DNA of 64,000 nt from Arsenophonus sp052174475 (GTDB lineage: Bacteria; Pseudomonadota; Gammaproteobacteria; Enterobacterales; Enterobacteriaceae): assembly GCA_052174475.1 (NCBI GenBank), contig JBQMRO010000029.1, positions 1-64,000 of the forward strand, read 5' to 3'. Below, in pieces: positions 10,659 to 20,164 of the stretch (its first letter is position 1; each line of letters opens with the position of its first letter). Under the pieces are notes generated by a model. The model saw only the letters and a program-made list of their open reading frames with translations. It searched no databases and was not told the origin of the DNA. A program made the translations under genes and the position numbers.

Positions 10659-11843
10659 ATGTCTAAAGAAAAATTTGAACGTAAAAAACCACACGTTAAC
10701 GTTGGCACAATTGGCCACGTTGACCATGGTAAAACAACTTTAACTGCAGCAATTAGTACTATTTTAGCAAAAAAATATGGTGGAAGTGCGCTCGCATTTG
10801 ATCAAATTGATAATGCACCGGAAGAAAAAGCGCGTGGTATTACCATTTCCACTTCTCACGTAGAATATGATACATTAACCCGTCATTACGCCCACGTTGA
10901 TTGCCCAGGGCACGCAGATTATATAAAAAACATGATCACTGGTGCGGCACAAATGGACGGAGCAATCTTAGTAGTTGCGGCAACAGATGGCCCAATGCCA
11001 CAAACGCGTGAACATATCCTATTAGGTCGACAGGTAGGTGTTCCTTATATCATTGTTTTTTTAAATAAATGTGACATGGTTGATGATGAAGAGTTGTTGG
11101 AACTAGTTGAAATGGAGGTACGTGAACTCCTTTCTCAGTATGATTTCCCAGGAGAGGACACGCCAGTAATCAAAGGTTCAGCATTGAAGGCGTTAGAAGG
11201 TGTTTCAGAATGGGAAGAGAAAATTATAGAGTTAGCGGATACATTAGATTTCTATATCCCAGAACCAGAGCGTGCGATAGATAAACCATTCTTATTGCCA
11301 ATCGAAGATGTATTTTCGATCTCAGGTCGCGGAACCGTAGTAACAGGACGTGTAGAATATGGTATTGTTAAGGTTGGTGAAGAAATCGAAATCGTTGGAA
11401 TTAAAGATACAATAAAAACAACATGTACTGGCGTAGAAATGTTTCGTAAGTTATTAGACGAAGGTCGTGCAGGTGAGAACGTAGGGATTTTATTACGTGG
11501 TACTAAGCGTGAAGATGTAGAGCGTGGTCAAGTATTAGCAAAACCAGGTTCAATCAATCCGCATACTCAATTTGAATCAGAAGTTTATATTTTAAGCAAA
11601 GATGAGGGCGGTCGCCACACGCCATTCTTTAAAGGTTATCGTCCACAGTTCTATTTTAGAACGACGGATATAACTGGCACAATTGAATTACCAGAATCCG
11701 TAGAGATGGTAATGCCAGGTGATAATATCAAAATGAAAGTGACATTAATAGCACCAATTGCGATGGATGAAGGACTTCGTTTTGCTATTCGTGAAGGTGG
11801 TCGCACAGTCGGTGCAGGTGTCGTTTCTAAAATTATTTCTTAA
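10659..11843 (+). CDS. tuf: Elongation factor Tu
   Basis: EF-Tu is the GTPase that delivers aminoacyl-tRNA to the ribosome. The 394-residue product is full length. G1 GHVDHGKT is at residues 19-26, the switch I segment RGITIS follows, then G3 DCPGH, G4 NKCD, and the GSALKAL G5 region; domains 2 and 3 follow without gaps. It is preceded by a Shine-Dalgarno-like agaggg and ends 18 bases before an intrinsic terminator. Upstream context (four tRNAs) is that of tufB, but the next genes downstream are the S10 operon, the context of tufA, not secE-nusG. It is probably the product of recombination between tufA and tufB, and may be the only tuf gene. Confidence 0.99.
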   Translation: MSKEKFERKKPHVNVGTIGHVDHGKTTLTAAISTILAKKYGGSALAFDQIDNAPEEKARGITISTSHVEYDTLTRHYAHVDCPGHADYIKNMITGAAQMDGAILVVAATDGPMPQTREHILLGRQVGVPYIIVFLNKCDMVDDEELLELVEMEVRELLSQYDFPGEDTPVIKGSALKALEGVSEWEEKIIELADTLDFYIPEPERAIDKPFLLPIEDVFSISGRGTVVTGRVEYGIVKVGEEIEIVGIKDTIKTTCTGVEMFRKLLDEGRAGENVGILLRGTKREDVERGQVLAKPGSINPHTQFESEVYILSKDEGGRHTPFFKGYRPQFYFRTTDITGTIELPESVEMVMPGDNIKMKVTLIAPIAMDEGLRFAIREGGRTVGAGVVSKIIS

Positions 11844-11858
11844 TAAGCTATTAAATAT

Positions 11859-11886
11859 AAAAAAGAGGCAAAAGCCTCTTTTTTAT
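11859..11886 (+). terminator. Intrinsic terminator of tuf
   Basis: A 9-bp stem (aaaagaggc with gcctctttt), loop aaaa, and a T-run immediately after, 18 bases beyond the tuf stop codon. Confidence 0.92.
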
Positions 11887-11889
11887 AAT

Positions 11890-12365
11890 AGTTGTAAAAT
11901 TATTATCATTCAGTGTTGTTAAAAAGATTTTAATCTATCGATAAAAATGTCTCTCTATCTATCGATGTAATCGAATTGGTGATAAAAACATGAAATTTTT
12001 AATTTTGGATAATTACATAACTTTCATTAGTAGATTAAAAAGTAGCTATTATTGTTAGCCTTTATGGAAAACTCCTGCTTTAAGCAACTCAATTAATTAA
12101 AAATAAGGAAGTAAATTTATCTATTATTACAGATATTGACGCAGTACAATAAATTAATGGAATAAATTTAAATAGTATAAATTACCTTTTTAATTTTAAG
12201 TAAAAATTAATCTCTCTCTTAAAAAGAGAGAGATTTTTTATTTTATTTTTCAAACAATTCTATCTCCAATTAGTTACTAGAAGTTAAGTATGAAAATAAA
12301 AGGCAATAAAAATAATTATCTACTTAAAAGTTATTATAAAATCACCAAGTTTATCAGTTCAGCGC
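11890..12365. other. Gene-free eroded spacer
   Basis: No gene or known element is recognised in these 475 bases after tuf. In Enterobacterales that keep the tufA-rpsJ neighbourhood, genes such as bfd and bfr can lie here, but I see no trace of them. The only clear structure is the perfect hairpin at 12209-12235. Confidence 0.6.
12209..12239 (+). terminator. Perfect 12-bp hairpin with T-run in gene-free DNA
   Basis: The stem aatctctctctt pairs exactly with aagagagagatt across a 3-base loop and runs into a T-tract. It has the form of an intrinsic terminator, but there is no intact gene between it and the tuf terminator. It could be left from a lost gene or be one of the secondarily formed hairpins noted in the findings. 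Confidence 0.55.
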
Positions 12366-12369
12366 CCTG

Positions 12370-12885
12370 AATAGCTTGAATCAGCCTAAATTCCATTGAA
12401 AGAGTTCTTTTTCTTGAATTATTATGCTTCGAGTGTCAGATTCTTCATTTTTATTTGACGACCCCATTTACTAACAGGAATTAGTGCATGTTAGATGTGC
12501 TCTTCCCGATTTTTTTTGATTATCTTTTTATCATCTAGGATATGTTGAAACCTTGCAAATAAAGTATCAAAGATTTGTTAGCGGCATATCGCAATTTTTT
12601 ACTAGCTAAAACCTACGCATTCACCCTTAACTTTCGGTGCCGCATGTCTTCAGAAAGTAAAATACTCGCACATTACCTGTTTGCATAACTAACAGCATTT
12701 GTGCTGCATGCCCTAAAATATCAACGTATCGCTTAAATTACACAGGCACAATTATCTACCTTCTATTCAAGGTATTTCTGTTTTAGTCTACTGATGGTAC
12801 GCAAAGAGAACATTTGCTTTTCTGCTATGTTAAAAACTTCTCGCTTTGTTCGCAGAGCAATTTATAGTTATATCAGTATTTTAAT
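12370..12885 (-). mobile_element. IS256-family remnant (minus strand), deleted
   Basis: Blocks match the minus-strand IS256-family copies at 28990 and 59935. Examples are the segment near 12700 (gtgctgcatgccctaaaatatc) against 29458, and the segment near 12780-12850 (ttctgttttagtctactgat) against 60708 and 3440. It is shorter than those copies, so part of the element has been lost. The coding frame is fully broken. Confidence 0.6.
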
Positions 12886-12899
12886 TATTTAAGTTTCAA

Positions 12900-13790
12900 G
12901 CAATTGGCTTCAAGCCAAGTAATTTAGTAAATAAAACAACCCCATAACATCATAGAATCTACTTAAGCATGTGTTAATTGATTAATATAACTGTTCACAT
13001 TTTATGAAATTCTTACCAATTAATCTTTGATTAATAATCATTATTTATACGATAGTGATTAAATTCATGCTTGCTGGTAAAGGTTTAGTACCATTTAGCT
13101 CAATCTGAGTAAAAGATAGACTCTTTATTAAAAGTAATCTCAAAAAATTAGCTAACACAACACACTCTGCATTAAACTCTTCAAAATTTCATTGGTCACA
13201 TTGTGACCCTATTTATCTTAGTCAATTAAGATTGAGATTTGTTCTTTTCTTTTATTTCTTCTTTTTCCCGCCTTTTTTACTTTTCATATGCGCAAGAGAA
13301 TACTTTCCTTAAAAGGTTTAGGAAAAAATGTTTTATTAACTTCAACAATACCACTATATATATTTATATTGTCAATTTGCTATTGAACCAAGAAAGCAAT
13401 TATGCAATATGAACGTTGTTTTCAAAACAATAACAGTTTATTTCGCTGACTCCTGTAAAGTTAAACTATTTAACATACATCTCAGATAACTAAAATATTT
13501 ATCCTTATGATTTAGTTTTACGAGAGAACTTCTAATTAGTTTGTTAAATATTTCCTGCAATCGAAAATTTTAAAGTGATATCGTAACTATAATAAATCTT
13601 CCGATCGGATAATATGTTTACTATGATAATATGGGTGTAATAAAGCATAAAGATTTTCTTCAATACATAAATCAACATCATCCAACAGATGATCGATAAG
13701 TCAACTAATAAGATATAGTTTTATGTTAGTAAGGAATAAAGAGAAAAGCTTTTTGATCTGAATGACTATTTTCTTTTCCATTGGAATCGT
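12900..13790 (-). mobile_element. IS1595-family transposase remnant (minus strand)
   Basis: From aatttagtaaataaaacaac (12920) to the start-codon region near 13780 this is the reverse complement of the plus-strand copy at 1230-2115, and it is collinear with the minus copy at 30350-31175. As at that locus, an IS256-family remnant on the minus strand lies immediately to its left. No open frame survives. Confidence 0.75.
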
Positions 13791-13959
13791 TCTATAGCGA
13801 AAAACCTTTATATAGTAGAAAGGATTTCTATCAACAAATGTTGTTAACATAGCCTAAGATAACAGGTATGTTCTCCATAGTTTATCAACAATGCTATTGG
13901 TTGTTCAAAAGAAGTCGTAATTATCTTTTACAAAAACGTTTTCTTTTTTTCTCCTACTA

Positions 13960-14660
13960 TCTACTAACAGTAGAATCGTATGCGAATTTTTAAACTACAT
14001 AAGGAATTTTATTTCTCGATCCATAGCATGAATAATTATTTACGCAGGCTAAGAATAAAGAATTTTCGTGAAATGAGGTGTAGAGAATTAAAGTCGAAAC
14101 ATAAAGCGTTTAAAAACTACGACTCTGATTGTATGTACATAGTTTAAATGTCATTTGTAAATGGTAAACGATAAAACCTTACGACATTACATTTTTATAG
14201 GTATAAATTGTGCTCCTTGATGAGTTTTATCCGTCTTTACAATGTTAAAGATCCCTTCCCAATACTTGATATTTCTTACCTGATCTTAATTGAGAGTTCC
14301 ATAGCTACGGATCAGATATTTACAGATAATAGCAAAGAATTTACAGATATTTTGGTCTGCAAAACATTTATTTACTGGAAAATAGGAATTAACCCGTTTG
14401 TTATACAGAATTTTGTGTAAAAACACCGACTTTATCCCGTCGACACATCCTTAAATGAATGCTATAGTAAACCGACTTAATAGGCGAATAGAGGGGGTAT
14501 AAAATTATCATTTCAATTCTCATTGAGAGCTTAAATCACTTTGTATCGATATGTTTAGCTGTACAGTCAGAAATTATGCCAATCAGTATTGATTAGTAAA
14601 GCTCTATTGCAGTCTATAAAAGACTGCTTAAAAGTTAAATTTGAATTACTTAAAAACTCA
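13960..14660 (+). mobile_element. IS481-family transposase remnant
   Basis: A 70-codon open stretch at 14208-14420 reads FIRLYNVKD ... TDNSKEFTDILV, an unmistakable match to the IS481-family core (FIRIYxxKTAxxARRFL ... RILTDNGKEFTDRL), including the catalytic Asp of TDNGKEF. Upstream a degraded YDSDCMYI matches (Y)EPGxxHxDVKYL. Downstream the C-terminal segment continues to cttaaaagttaaatttgaat at 14630-14650. The element ends about 360 bases before rpsJ, in the same orientation. Confidence 0.8.
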
Positions 14661-14817
14661 TATTATTTTTGGAATGTGATACCTAGTCTAAAAATTACCT
14701 ACAGGTTAATAGTCTGAGTGAAAAGAAATAATTTAATTAGTGTTTCACTTATAAAGATCTCTTAAATTTTATTTAAGATATTTATAAATAAATTTTATAG
14801 AATTTTCTATCTATGGC

Positions 14818-14845
14818 TTGCTCTTATTTTGAAATTACGTATAAT
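14818..14845 (+). promoter_or_regulatory. Probable S10 operon promoter
   Basis: A -35-like ttgctc and a perfect -10 tataat are separated by 16 bases, about 180 bases upstream of rpsJ. That distance matches the long regulatory leader of the enterobacterial S10 operon. No experimental support is available; the call rests on the motif and its position. Confidence 0.65.
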
Positions 14846-14849
14846 GCAC

Positions 14850-15022
14850 GGGCTTTCTAATTCTAATTTAGGAGCTTGGTTATAAAGGTTAGCAAGAAGT
14901 AAAGCTCTGTTAACAACAATACCTCTGATTTTGAGGTTATTATGAGAATAATTATATTCCCTATTGATTTATAGGGAAAATGAGTAATTATTACGTTTAT
15001 AAATAGTTGGAGCTCTGGTCTC
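14850..15022 (+). promoter_or_regulatory. S10 operon leader region
   Basis: The about 170-base leader length equals that of the E. coli S10 mRNA leader, which folds into hairpins used by ribosomal protein L4 for autogenous control. Visible here are a 5-bp stem (acctc/gaggt, about 14921-14937) and a perfect 8-bp stem ttccctat/atagggaa at 14957-14978. The ribosome-binding segment tggagctctggtctc lies just before the rpsJ start. Whether L4 control survives cannot be judged by eye. Confidence 0.5.
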
Positions 15023-15334
15023 ATGCAGAACCAAAGAATCCGTATCCGTCTAAAAGCCTTTGATCATCGTTTAATTGATCAATCAACTGCGGAAATCGTT
15101 GAAACTGCTAAGCGCACTGGCGCTCAAGTACGTGGTCCGATCCCGTTACCTACACGTAAAGAACGGTTTACTGTTTTGATTTCGCCGCATGTTAATAAAG
15201 ATGCCCGTGATCAGTACGAAATTCGTACGCATAAGCGTCTGGTTGATATCGTTGAGCCAACTGAGAAAACAGTTGATGCTCTGATGCGTCTAGATCTAGC
15301 TGCGGGTGTAGATGTGCAGATCAGCCTGGGTTAA
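15023..15334 (+). CDS. rpsJ: 30S ribosomal protein S10 (NusE)
   Basis: S10 is a 30S head protein and, with NusB, part of the antitermination complex. The 103-residue product begins [19 protein letters not shown] and is collinear with E. coli S10 throughout, including the ribosome-binding loop ([12 protein letters not shown]) and [16 protein letters not shown]. It is the first gene of the S10 operon; the next gene rplC follows after 33 bases. Confidence 0.99.
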
Positions 15335-15367
15335 TCAGGTCGTTTGTGCTATTGAGAGGTTAAAGAA

Positions 15368-15997
15368 ATGATTGGTTTAATAGGAAAGAAAGTAGGAATG
15401 ACACGTATTTTCACTGAGAATGGTGTTTCTATTCCTGTAACTGTTATAGAAATTGAAAATAACCGAGTAACTCAGGTTAAGAGTCTGAAAACAGATTATT
15501 ATAATGCAATTCAGATTACTACTGGTACTAAAAAAATAAGCCGTATAAAGAAACCTGAAGCTGGACATTTTGCTAAATCTGGTGTTGAAGCTGGCCGTAT
15601 CCTACGTGAATTTCGTTTGAATGAAAATGAAGAATTTTCTGTAGGTCAAACCATTACTATTGAAATTTTTTCTGACGTTAAAAAAGTTGATATTACTGGT
15701 ACTTCTAAAGGTAAGGGTTTTGCTGGTACGGTTAAACGCTGGAATTTTCGCACTCAGGACGCCACTCATGGTAACTCTTTATCACACCGTGTTTTAGGTT
15801 CTATTGGCCAAAATCAAACTCCAGGTAAAGTATTTAAAGGTAAAAAAATGGCAGGCCAATTAGCTAATGAACGTGTAACTGTTCAAAGTCTGAATGTAGT
15901 ACGCGTTGACGCTGAGCGTAATCTTTTATTGGTTAAGGGTGCTGTTCCAGGTGCAACTGGAAGCAATCTGCTTGTAAAACCAGCTGTTAAAGCGTAA
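15368..15997 (+). CDS. rplC: 50S ribosomal protein L3
   Basis: L3 is an early-assembly 50S protein reaching the peptidyl-transferase centre. The 209-residue product starts MIGLIGKKVGMTRIF and keeps the central loop segment (FRTQDATHGNSLSHRVLGSIGQ) that carries the methylated Gln, and the C-terminal KGAVPGATGSNLLVKPA. A Shine-Dalgarno-like gagagg lies ahead of the start. The N-terminal half is more divergent from E. coli than the C-terminal half. Confidence 0.99.
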   Translation: MIGLIGKKVGMTRIFTENGVSIPVTVIEIENNRVTQVKSLKTDYYNAIQITTGTKKISRIKKPEAGHFAKSGVEAGRILREFRLNENEEFSVGQTITIEIFSDVKKVDITGTSKGKGFAGTVKRWNFRTQDATHGNSLSHRVLGSIGQNQTPGKVFKGKKMAGQLANERVTVQSLNVVRVDAERNLLLVKGAVPGATGSNLLVKPAVKA

Positions 15998-16012
15998 GGT
16001 CAAGGATATAGC

Positions 16013-16618
16013 ATGGAATTGATAATGAAAGATGCGCAAAGCGTGCTGACTGTTTCTGAAACTACCTTTGGAATTGATTTTAATGAAGCGCTTGTACATC
16101 AAGTGGTTGTTGCGTATGCAGCTGGTGCTCGTCAAGGTACTTGTGCTCAGAAAACTCGTGCTGAGATTTCAGGTTCTGGTAAAAAACTATGGTCTCAAAA
16201 AGGCACTGGTCGTGCACGTGTTGGTTCAGTTAAAAGCCCAATTTTGCGCTCTGGTAGTGTCACCTTTGCAGCGAGACAACAGGATCACAGTCAAAAAGTA
16301 AATAAAAAAATGTACCATGGTGCTTTGAAAAGTATTTTATCTGAGTTAGTACGTCAGAATCGTCTAGTTGTTGTCAATAAATTTGCATTGGAAGCACCAA
16401 AAACTAAGCTTCTAATGAAAAAATTAAAGAAAATGGCGTTAGATAATGTATTGATTGTCACGAATGAGGTTAATAAAAACTTGTTTTTAGCAGCTCGTAA
16501 CTTATATAAAGTTGATGTTCGTAATGCAATCGGTATAGATCCTGTTAGTCTAATTGCTTTCGATAAAGTAGTTATGACTGCTAATGCTGTAAAGCATATT
16601 GAGGAGATGCTAGTATGA
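16013..16618 (+). CDS. rplD: 50S ribosomal protein L4
   Basis: L4 lines the peptide exit tunnel and in enterobacteria represses its own S10 operon. The 201-residue product starts MELIMKDAQSVLTVSETTFG and keeps the extended loop (TGRARVGSVKSPI...GGVTFA-like GSVTFAARQQDHSQKVNKKM). It ends IEEMLV and overlaps rplW by four bases (ATGA). The preserved loop and C-terminal domain are compatible with both ribosomal and regulatory roles. Confidence 0.99.
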   Translation: MELIMKDAQSVLTVSETTFGIDFNEALVHQVVVAYAAGARQGTCAQKTRAEISGSGKKLWSQKGTGRARVGSVKSPILRSGSVTFAARQQDHSQKVNKKMYHGALKSILSELVRQNRLVVVNKFALEAPKTKLLMKKLKKMALDNVLIVTNEVNKNLFLAARNLYKVDVRNAIGIDPVSLIAFDKVVMTANAVKHIEEMLV

Positions 16619-16917
16619 TTCATGAAGAACGTCTACTAAAAGTACTACGTGAACCACATGTCTCTGAAAAAACTTCTACAGTAATGGAAAAAAGTAATAC
16701 CATCGTGCTTAAAGTAGCGAAAGATGCTACTAAATCAGAAATTAAGTTTACTGTACAAAAACTGTTTGAAGTTGAAGTTAATGGTGTAAATACTTTACTG
16801 GTTAAAGGTAAAGTAAAACGTCATGCTCAGCGTATTGGTCATCGTAGCAACTGGAAAAAAGCTTACGTCACTTTGAAAGAAGGCCAGAGTCTTGACTTCA
16901 TCGGTGGCGCAGGGTAA
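16615..16917 (+). CDS. rplW: 50S ribosomal protein L23
   Basis: L23 sits at the tunnel exit and docks trigger factor and SRP. The 100-residue product begins MIHEERLLKVLREPHVSEKT and keeps the conserved VKGKVKRHAQRIGHRSNWKKAYVTL segment. It overlaps the end of rplD (ATGA), so the two are translationally coupled, and rplB follows after 18 bases. Confidence 0.99.
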   Translation: MIHEERLLKVLREPHVSEKTSTVMEKSNTIVLKVAKDATKSEIKFTVQKLFEVEVNGVNTLLVKGKVKRHAQRIGHRSNWKKAYVTLKEGQSLDFIGGAG

Positions 16918-16935
16918 TCGGAGGAATAAATAATA

Positions 16936-17760
16936 ATGACAGTTATTAAATGTAAACCTACGTCTCCTGGTCGCCGCCACGTAGTTAAAGTGATTAACCA
17001 TGAACTGCATAAGGGTAAACCTTATGCTCCATTGCTAGAAAAAATCAACGGAACTGGTGGACGTAATAACAATGGCCGTATTACTACGCGTCATATTGGT
17101 GGTGGTCATAAACAACATTATCGTCTGATTGATTTTAAACGTAATAAAGATGATATTCCTGCTACTGTTGAGCGTCTGGAATATGATCCAAACCGTTCTG
17201 CAAATATTGCGTTAGTTCTCTATAAAGACGGAGAACGTCGTTACATTTTGTCACCAAAAGGCTTAAAAGTTGGTGAAAAAATTCAGTCTGGTGGATATGC
17301 ACCAATTAAGTCAGGTAACGCTTTACCTATGCGTAATATTCCTGTTGGTTCAACGGTTCATAATGTTGAGCTTAAACCTGGTAAAGGTGGTCAACTAGCT
17401 CGTTCAGCCGGTGCTTATGTACAAATTGTTGCACGTGATGATAGTTATGTAACTATTCGTTTACGTTCTGGCGAAATGCGTAAAATACTTTCTGATTGCC
17501 GTGCGACATTAGGTGAAGTTGGTAATGCGGAGCATATGCTACGTGTTCTGGGTAAAGCCGGTGCTAGCCGTTGGCGTGGAATTCGTCCTACCGTTCGTGG
17601 TACAGCAATGAACCCAGTAGACCATCCTCATGGTGGTGGGGAAGGTCGTAACTTTGGTAAACATCCAGTAACACCTTGGGGTGTTCAAACTAAAGGTAAA
17701 AAAACCCGTAGCAATAAGCGTACTGATAAATATATCGTGCGTCATCGTTCTAAAAAATAA
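16936..17760 (+). CDS. rplB: 50S ribosomal protein L2
   Basis: L2 is a universal 50S protein needed for subunit association and peptidyl transfer. The 274-residue product is full length (E. coli 273), beginning MTVIKCKPTSPGRRHVVKV. The functional C-terminal motif MNPVDHPHGGGEGRN with its critical His is intact. A strong Shine-Dalgarno (ggagga) lies 11 bases before the start. Confidence 0.99.
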   Translation: MTVIKCKPTSPGRRHVVKVINHELHKGKPYAPLLEKINGTGGRNNNGRITTRHIGGGHKQHYRLIDFKRNKDDIPATVERLEYDPNRSANIALVLYKDGERRYILSPKGLKVGEKIQSGGYAPIKSGNALPMRNIPVGSTVHNVELKPGKGGQLARSAGAYVQIVARDDSYVTIRLRSGEMRKILSDCRATLGEVGNAEHMLRVLGKAGASRWRGIRPTVRGTAMNPVDHPHGGGEGRNFGKHPVTPWGVQTKGKKTRSNKRTDKYIVRHRSKK

Positions 17761-17774
17761 TTAAAGGATAAACA

Positions 17775-18053
17775 ATGCCACGTTCTCTCAAGAAAGGCCC
17801 TTTTATTGACCTGCACTTACTAAAAAAAGTAGAAAAAGCGGTGGAAAACAGAGATAAAAAGCCTCTCAAGACTTGGTCCCGTCGTTCAACGATTTTCCCT
17901 AAGATGATCGGTTTGATCATCGCTATTCATAATGGTCGTCAGCATGTTCCAGTTTATGTTACCGATGAGATGGTTGGTCATAAATTAGGTGAGTTCGCAC
18001 CGACCCGTACTTATCGCGGCCATGCGGCTGACAAAAGAGTTAAGAAACGTTAA
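17775..18053 (+). CDS. rpsS: 30S ribosomal protein S19
   Basis: S19 is a 30S head protein contacting S13 and the A-site finger. The 92-residue product starts MPRSLKKGPFIDLHLLKKV and keeps WSRRSTIFPKMIG and GHKLGEFAPTRTYRGH. It is full length and sits between rplB and rplV as in all enterobacteria. Confidence 0.99.
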   Translation: MPRSLKKGPFIDLHLLKKVEKAVENRDKKPLKTWSRRSTIFPKMIGLIIAIHNGRQHVPVYVTDEMVGHKLGEFAPTRTYRGHAADKRVKKR

Positions 18054-18068
18054 TTACAGGAGGAAGAG

Positions 18069-18413
18069 ATGGAAACTATTGCTATGCATCGTCACGCTCG
18101 TTCTTCTGCTCAGAAGGTTCGTTTAGTAGCCGATCTGATTCGTGGTAAGAAAGTCTCAAAAGCTTTAGAAATTCTGAATTATACCAATAAGAAAGCTGCT
18201 GGTTTAGTAAAGAAAGTACTAAAATCTGCTATTGCTAACGCTGAGCACAACGATGGTGCTGATATTGATGACTTAAAAGTTACAAAAATTTTCGTTAACG
18301 AAGGTTCAACTATGAAACGCATTATGCCTCGCGCGAAAGGTCGAGCAGATCGTATTTTGAAGCGCACCAGCCACATTATTGTTGGTGTTTCTGATCGATA
18401 CTCTGGAGACTAA
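18069..18413 (+). CDS. rplV: 50S ribosomal protein L22
   Basis: L22 forms the tunnel constriction opposite L4. The product of 114 residues starts METIAMHRHARSSAQKVRLV and has the beta-hairpin tip region MKRIMPRAKGRADRILKRTSH. It is four residues longer at the C-terminus than E. coli L22 (110): ITIVVSD-like IIVGVSD is followed by RYSGD. A Shine-Dalgarno aggagg precedes it and rpsC starts three bases after its stop codon. Confidence 0.99.
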   Translation: METIAMHRHARSSAQKVRLVADLIRGKKVSKALEILNYTNKKAAGLVKKVLKSAIANAEHNDGADIDDLKVTKIFVNEGSTMKRIMPRAKGRADRILKRTSHIIVGVSDRYSGD

Positions 18414-18415
18414 TA

Positions 18416-19126
18416 ATGGGTCAGAAAGTACATCCGAATGGTATTCGCCTGGGTATTGTCAAACCTTGGAACTCTACTTGGTATGCAAGTACAAAAGAAT
18501 TTGCTGATAACCTAGATAGCGATTTTAAAGTACGTCAGTTTTTAAATAAAGAACTAGTAAAGGCATCTATTTCACGTATCGTTATTGAACGTCCTGCAAA
18601 AAGCATTCGTGTAACTATTTACACGGCCCGTCCTGGTATCGTTATCGGTAAAAAAGGTGAAGATATTGAAAAACTACGTAAAATAGTAGCAAATATTGCT
18701 GGTGTTCCTGCGCAAATAAATATTACTGAAGTACGTAAGCCTGAACTGGATGCTAAATTAGTTGCTGATAGTATTGCTTCACAGCTAGAACGTCGTGTTA
18801 TGTTCCGTCGAGCTATGAAACGAGCAGTGCAAAATGCTATGCGTTTAGGTGCAAAAGGCATCAAAGTGGAAGTTAGTGGTCGTTTAGGCGGTATTGAAAT
18901 TGCACGTACTGAGTGGTATCGTGAAGGCCGTGTGCCGTTGCATACTTTGCGGGCTGATATTGATTATAATATTGCAGAAGCGCACAGCACTTATGGTGTG
19001 CTCGGCGTTAAGGTATGGATCTTTAAAGATGAGATCTTAGGTGGTATGGCTGCTGTTGAACAGATTGAGAAATCTATAGTTCAGCCTAAAAAGCAGCAAC
19101 GCAAAAGCCGCAAGGAGAGTCGCTGA
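18416..19126 (+). CDS. rpsC: 30S ribosomal protein S3
   Basis: S3 forms part of the mRNA entry site and helicase of the 30S. The 236-residue product starts MGQKVHPNGIRLGIVKPWNS. The KH domain motif VIGKKGEDIEKLRK is intact, as is the C-terminal domain GRLGGIEIARTEWYREGRVPLHTLRADIDY. The stop codon overlaps the rplP start by one base (tgATG), so translation is coupled. Confidence 0.99.
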   Translation: MGQKVHPNGIRLGIVKPWNSTWYASTKEFADNLDSDFKVRQFLNKELVKASISRIVIERPAKSIRVTIYTARPGIVIGKKGEDIEKLRKIVANIAGVPAQINITEVRKPELDAKLVADSIASQLERRVMFRRAMKRAVQNAMRLGAKGIKVEVSGRLGGIEIARTEWYREGRVPLHTLRADIDYNIAEAHSTYGVLGVKVWIFKDEILGGMAAVEQIEKSIVQPKKQQRKSRKESR

Positions 19127-19536
19127 TGTTGCAACCAAAGCATACGAAGTTTCGTAACATGCATAAAGGCCGCAATCGTGGCCTAGCTGTAGGTAGAGAT
19201 GTTAGCTTCGGTACTTTCGGTTTAAAGGCAGTAGGTCGTGGACGTCTGACTGCACGTCAGATTGAAGCGGCACGACGTGCTATGACTCGTGCAGTTAAGC
19301 GTCAGGGTAAAATCTGGATCCGTATATTCCCAGATAAACCTATTACTGAAAAGCCACTTGAAGTGCGTATGGGTAAAGGTAAAGGTAATGTAGAATATTG
19401 GGTTGCCTTGATACAACCTGGGAAAGTTCTTTATGAAATGGATGGTGTTCCAGAAGAATTAGCTCATCAAGCATTTAAGTTGGCGGCAGCAAAACTGCCC
19501 ATCAAAACCACATTTATAACTAAGACGGTGATGTAA
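19126..19536 (+). CDS. rplP: 50S ribosomal protein L16
   Basis: L16 helps place the A-site tRNA acceptor arm. The 136-residue product is full length, beginning MLQPKHTKFRNMHKGRNRGL. It keeps the conserved segment with the hydroxylatable Arg (KPLEVRMGKGKGNVEYWVA). Start and stop overlap its neighbours by one base each, showing tight coupling with rpsC and rpmC. Confidence 0.99.
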   Translation: MLQPKHTKFRNMHKGRNRGLAVGRDVSFGTFGLKAVGRGRLTARQIEAARRAMTRAVKRQGKIWIRIFPDKPITEKPLEVRMGKGKGNVEYWVALIQPGKVLYEMDGVPEELAHQAFKLAAAKLPIKTTFITKTVM

Positions 19537-19727
19537 TGAAAGTAAAAGAGCTGCGTAAAAAAAGCGTTGAAGAGTTGAATACTGAGCTATTTAACTCACT
19601 ACGTGAGCAGTTTAACTTGAGTATACAAGCAGTAAGTGGACAGCTGAAACAATCTCACATATTGAGATTGGTACGTCGTGATATTGCACGCATTAAGACT
19701 TTATTGACTGAAAAGACAGGTGCCTAA
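19536..19727 (+). CDS. rpmC: 50S ribosomal protein L29
   Basis: L29 is a small coiled-coil protein at the tunnel exit next to L23. The 63-residue product MKVKELRKKSVEELNTELF... matches E. coli L29 in length and sequence, ending IKTLLTEKTGA. Its start and stop codons each overlap the neighbours by one base. Confidence 0.99.
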   Translation: MKVKELRKKSVEELNTELFNSLREQFNLSIQAVSGQLKQSHILRLVRRDIARIKTLLTEKTGA

Positions 19728-19981
19728 TGAGTGATAAAATCCGTACTTTGCAAGGTCGTGTAACTAGCGATAAGATGGAAAAATCTATTGTGGTTGCTAT
19801 TGAGCGTATTGTAAAGCATCCTTTATATAGTAAGTTTATCCGTCGTACAACAAAATTGCATGTACATGACGAGAATAATCAATGCGGTGTCGGTGATCTA
19901 GTAGAAATCCGTCAAACTCGCCCATTGTCAAAAAAGAAGTCATGGATACTTGTTCGAGTTCTAGAAAAAGCTATTCTTTAA
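19727..19981 (+). CDS. rpsQ: 30S ribosomal protein S17
   Basis: S17 is an early-assembly 30S protein with an OB fold. The 84-residue product MSDKIRTLQGRVTSDKMEKS... keeps KLHVHDENN and the C-terminal RPLSKKKSWILV. It is the last gene of the S10 operon, followed by a 183-base spacer holding the spc promoter. Confidence 0.99.
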   Translation: MSDKIRTLQGRVTSDKMEKSIVVAIERIVKHPLYSKFIRRTTKLHVHDENNQCGVGDLVEIRQTRPLSKKKSWILVRVLEKAIL

Positions 19982-20034
19982 TAAAACTGCCTTATTAGAG
20001 AATAGGCGCTTCTTAATAAAGAAGTTATTTATTT

Positions 20035-20067
20035 TTTCTATCAATATTGATATTTCAGTGTTATAAT
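20035..20067 (+). promoter_or_regulatory. spc operon promoter
   Basis: The -10 element tataat (20062-20067), preceded by gtgt, and an upstream T-rich block ending ttttttcta line up with the known E. coli spc promoter in content and spacing. The match is remarkable in such an A+T-biased genome. The -35 is weak, as in E. coli. It lies about 100 bases ahead of rplN. Confidence 0.7.
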
Positions 20068-20164
20068 TACGTGTTATACCCATAATGAGAGGGTGGATTG
20101 TCTCTTTAAATTGTAGTAAGAAAATATTTAATTGTGATTGATATTGAGGGGGCAGAGCACTAAT

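Noticed and set aside
14208..14420. 70-codon open frame as a possible small gene
   Set aside because: Its translation is the core of an IS481-family transposase (TDNSKEFTD) with broken flanks, so it is part of a dead element.
20138..20164. Upstream TTG start for rplN
   Set aside because: It would add nine residues not seen in the family; the ATG at 20165 gives the exact family length and has a good ribosome-binding site.
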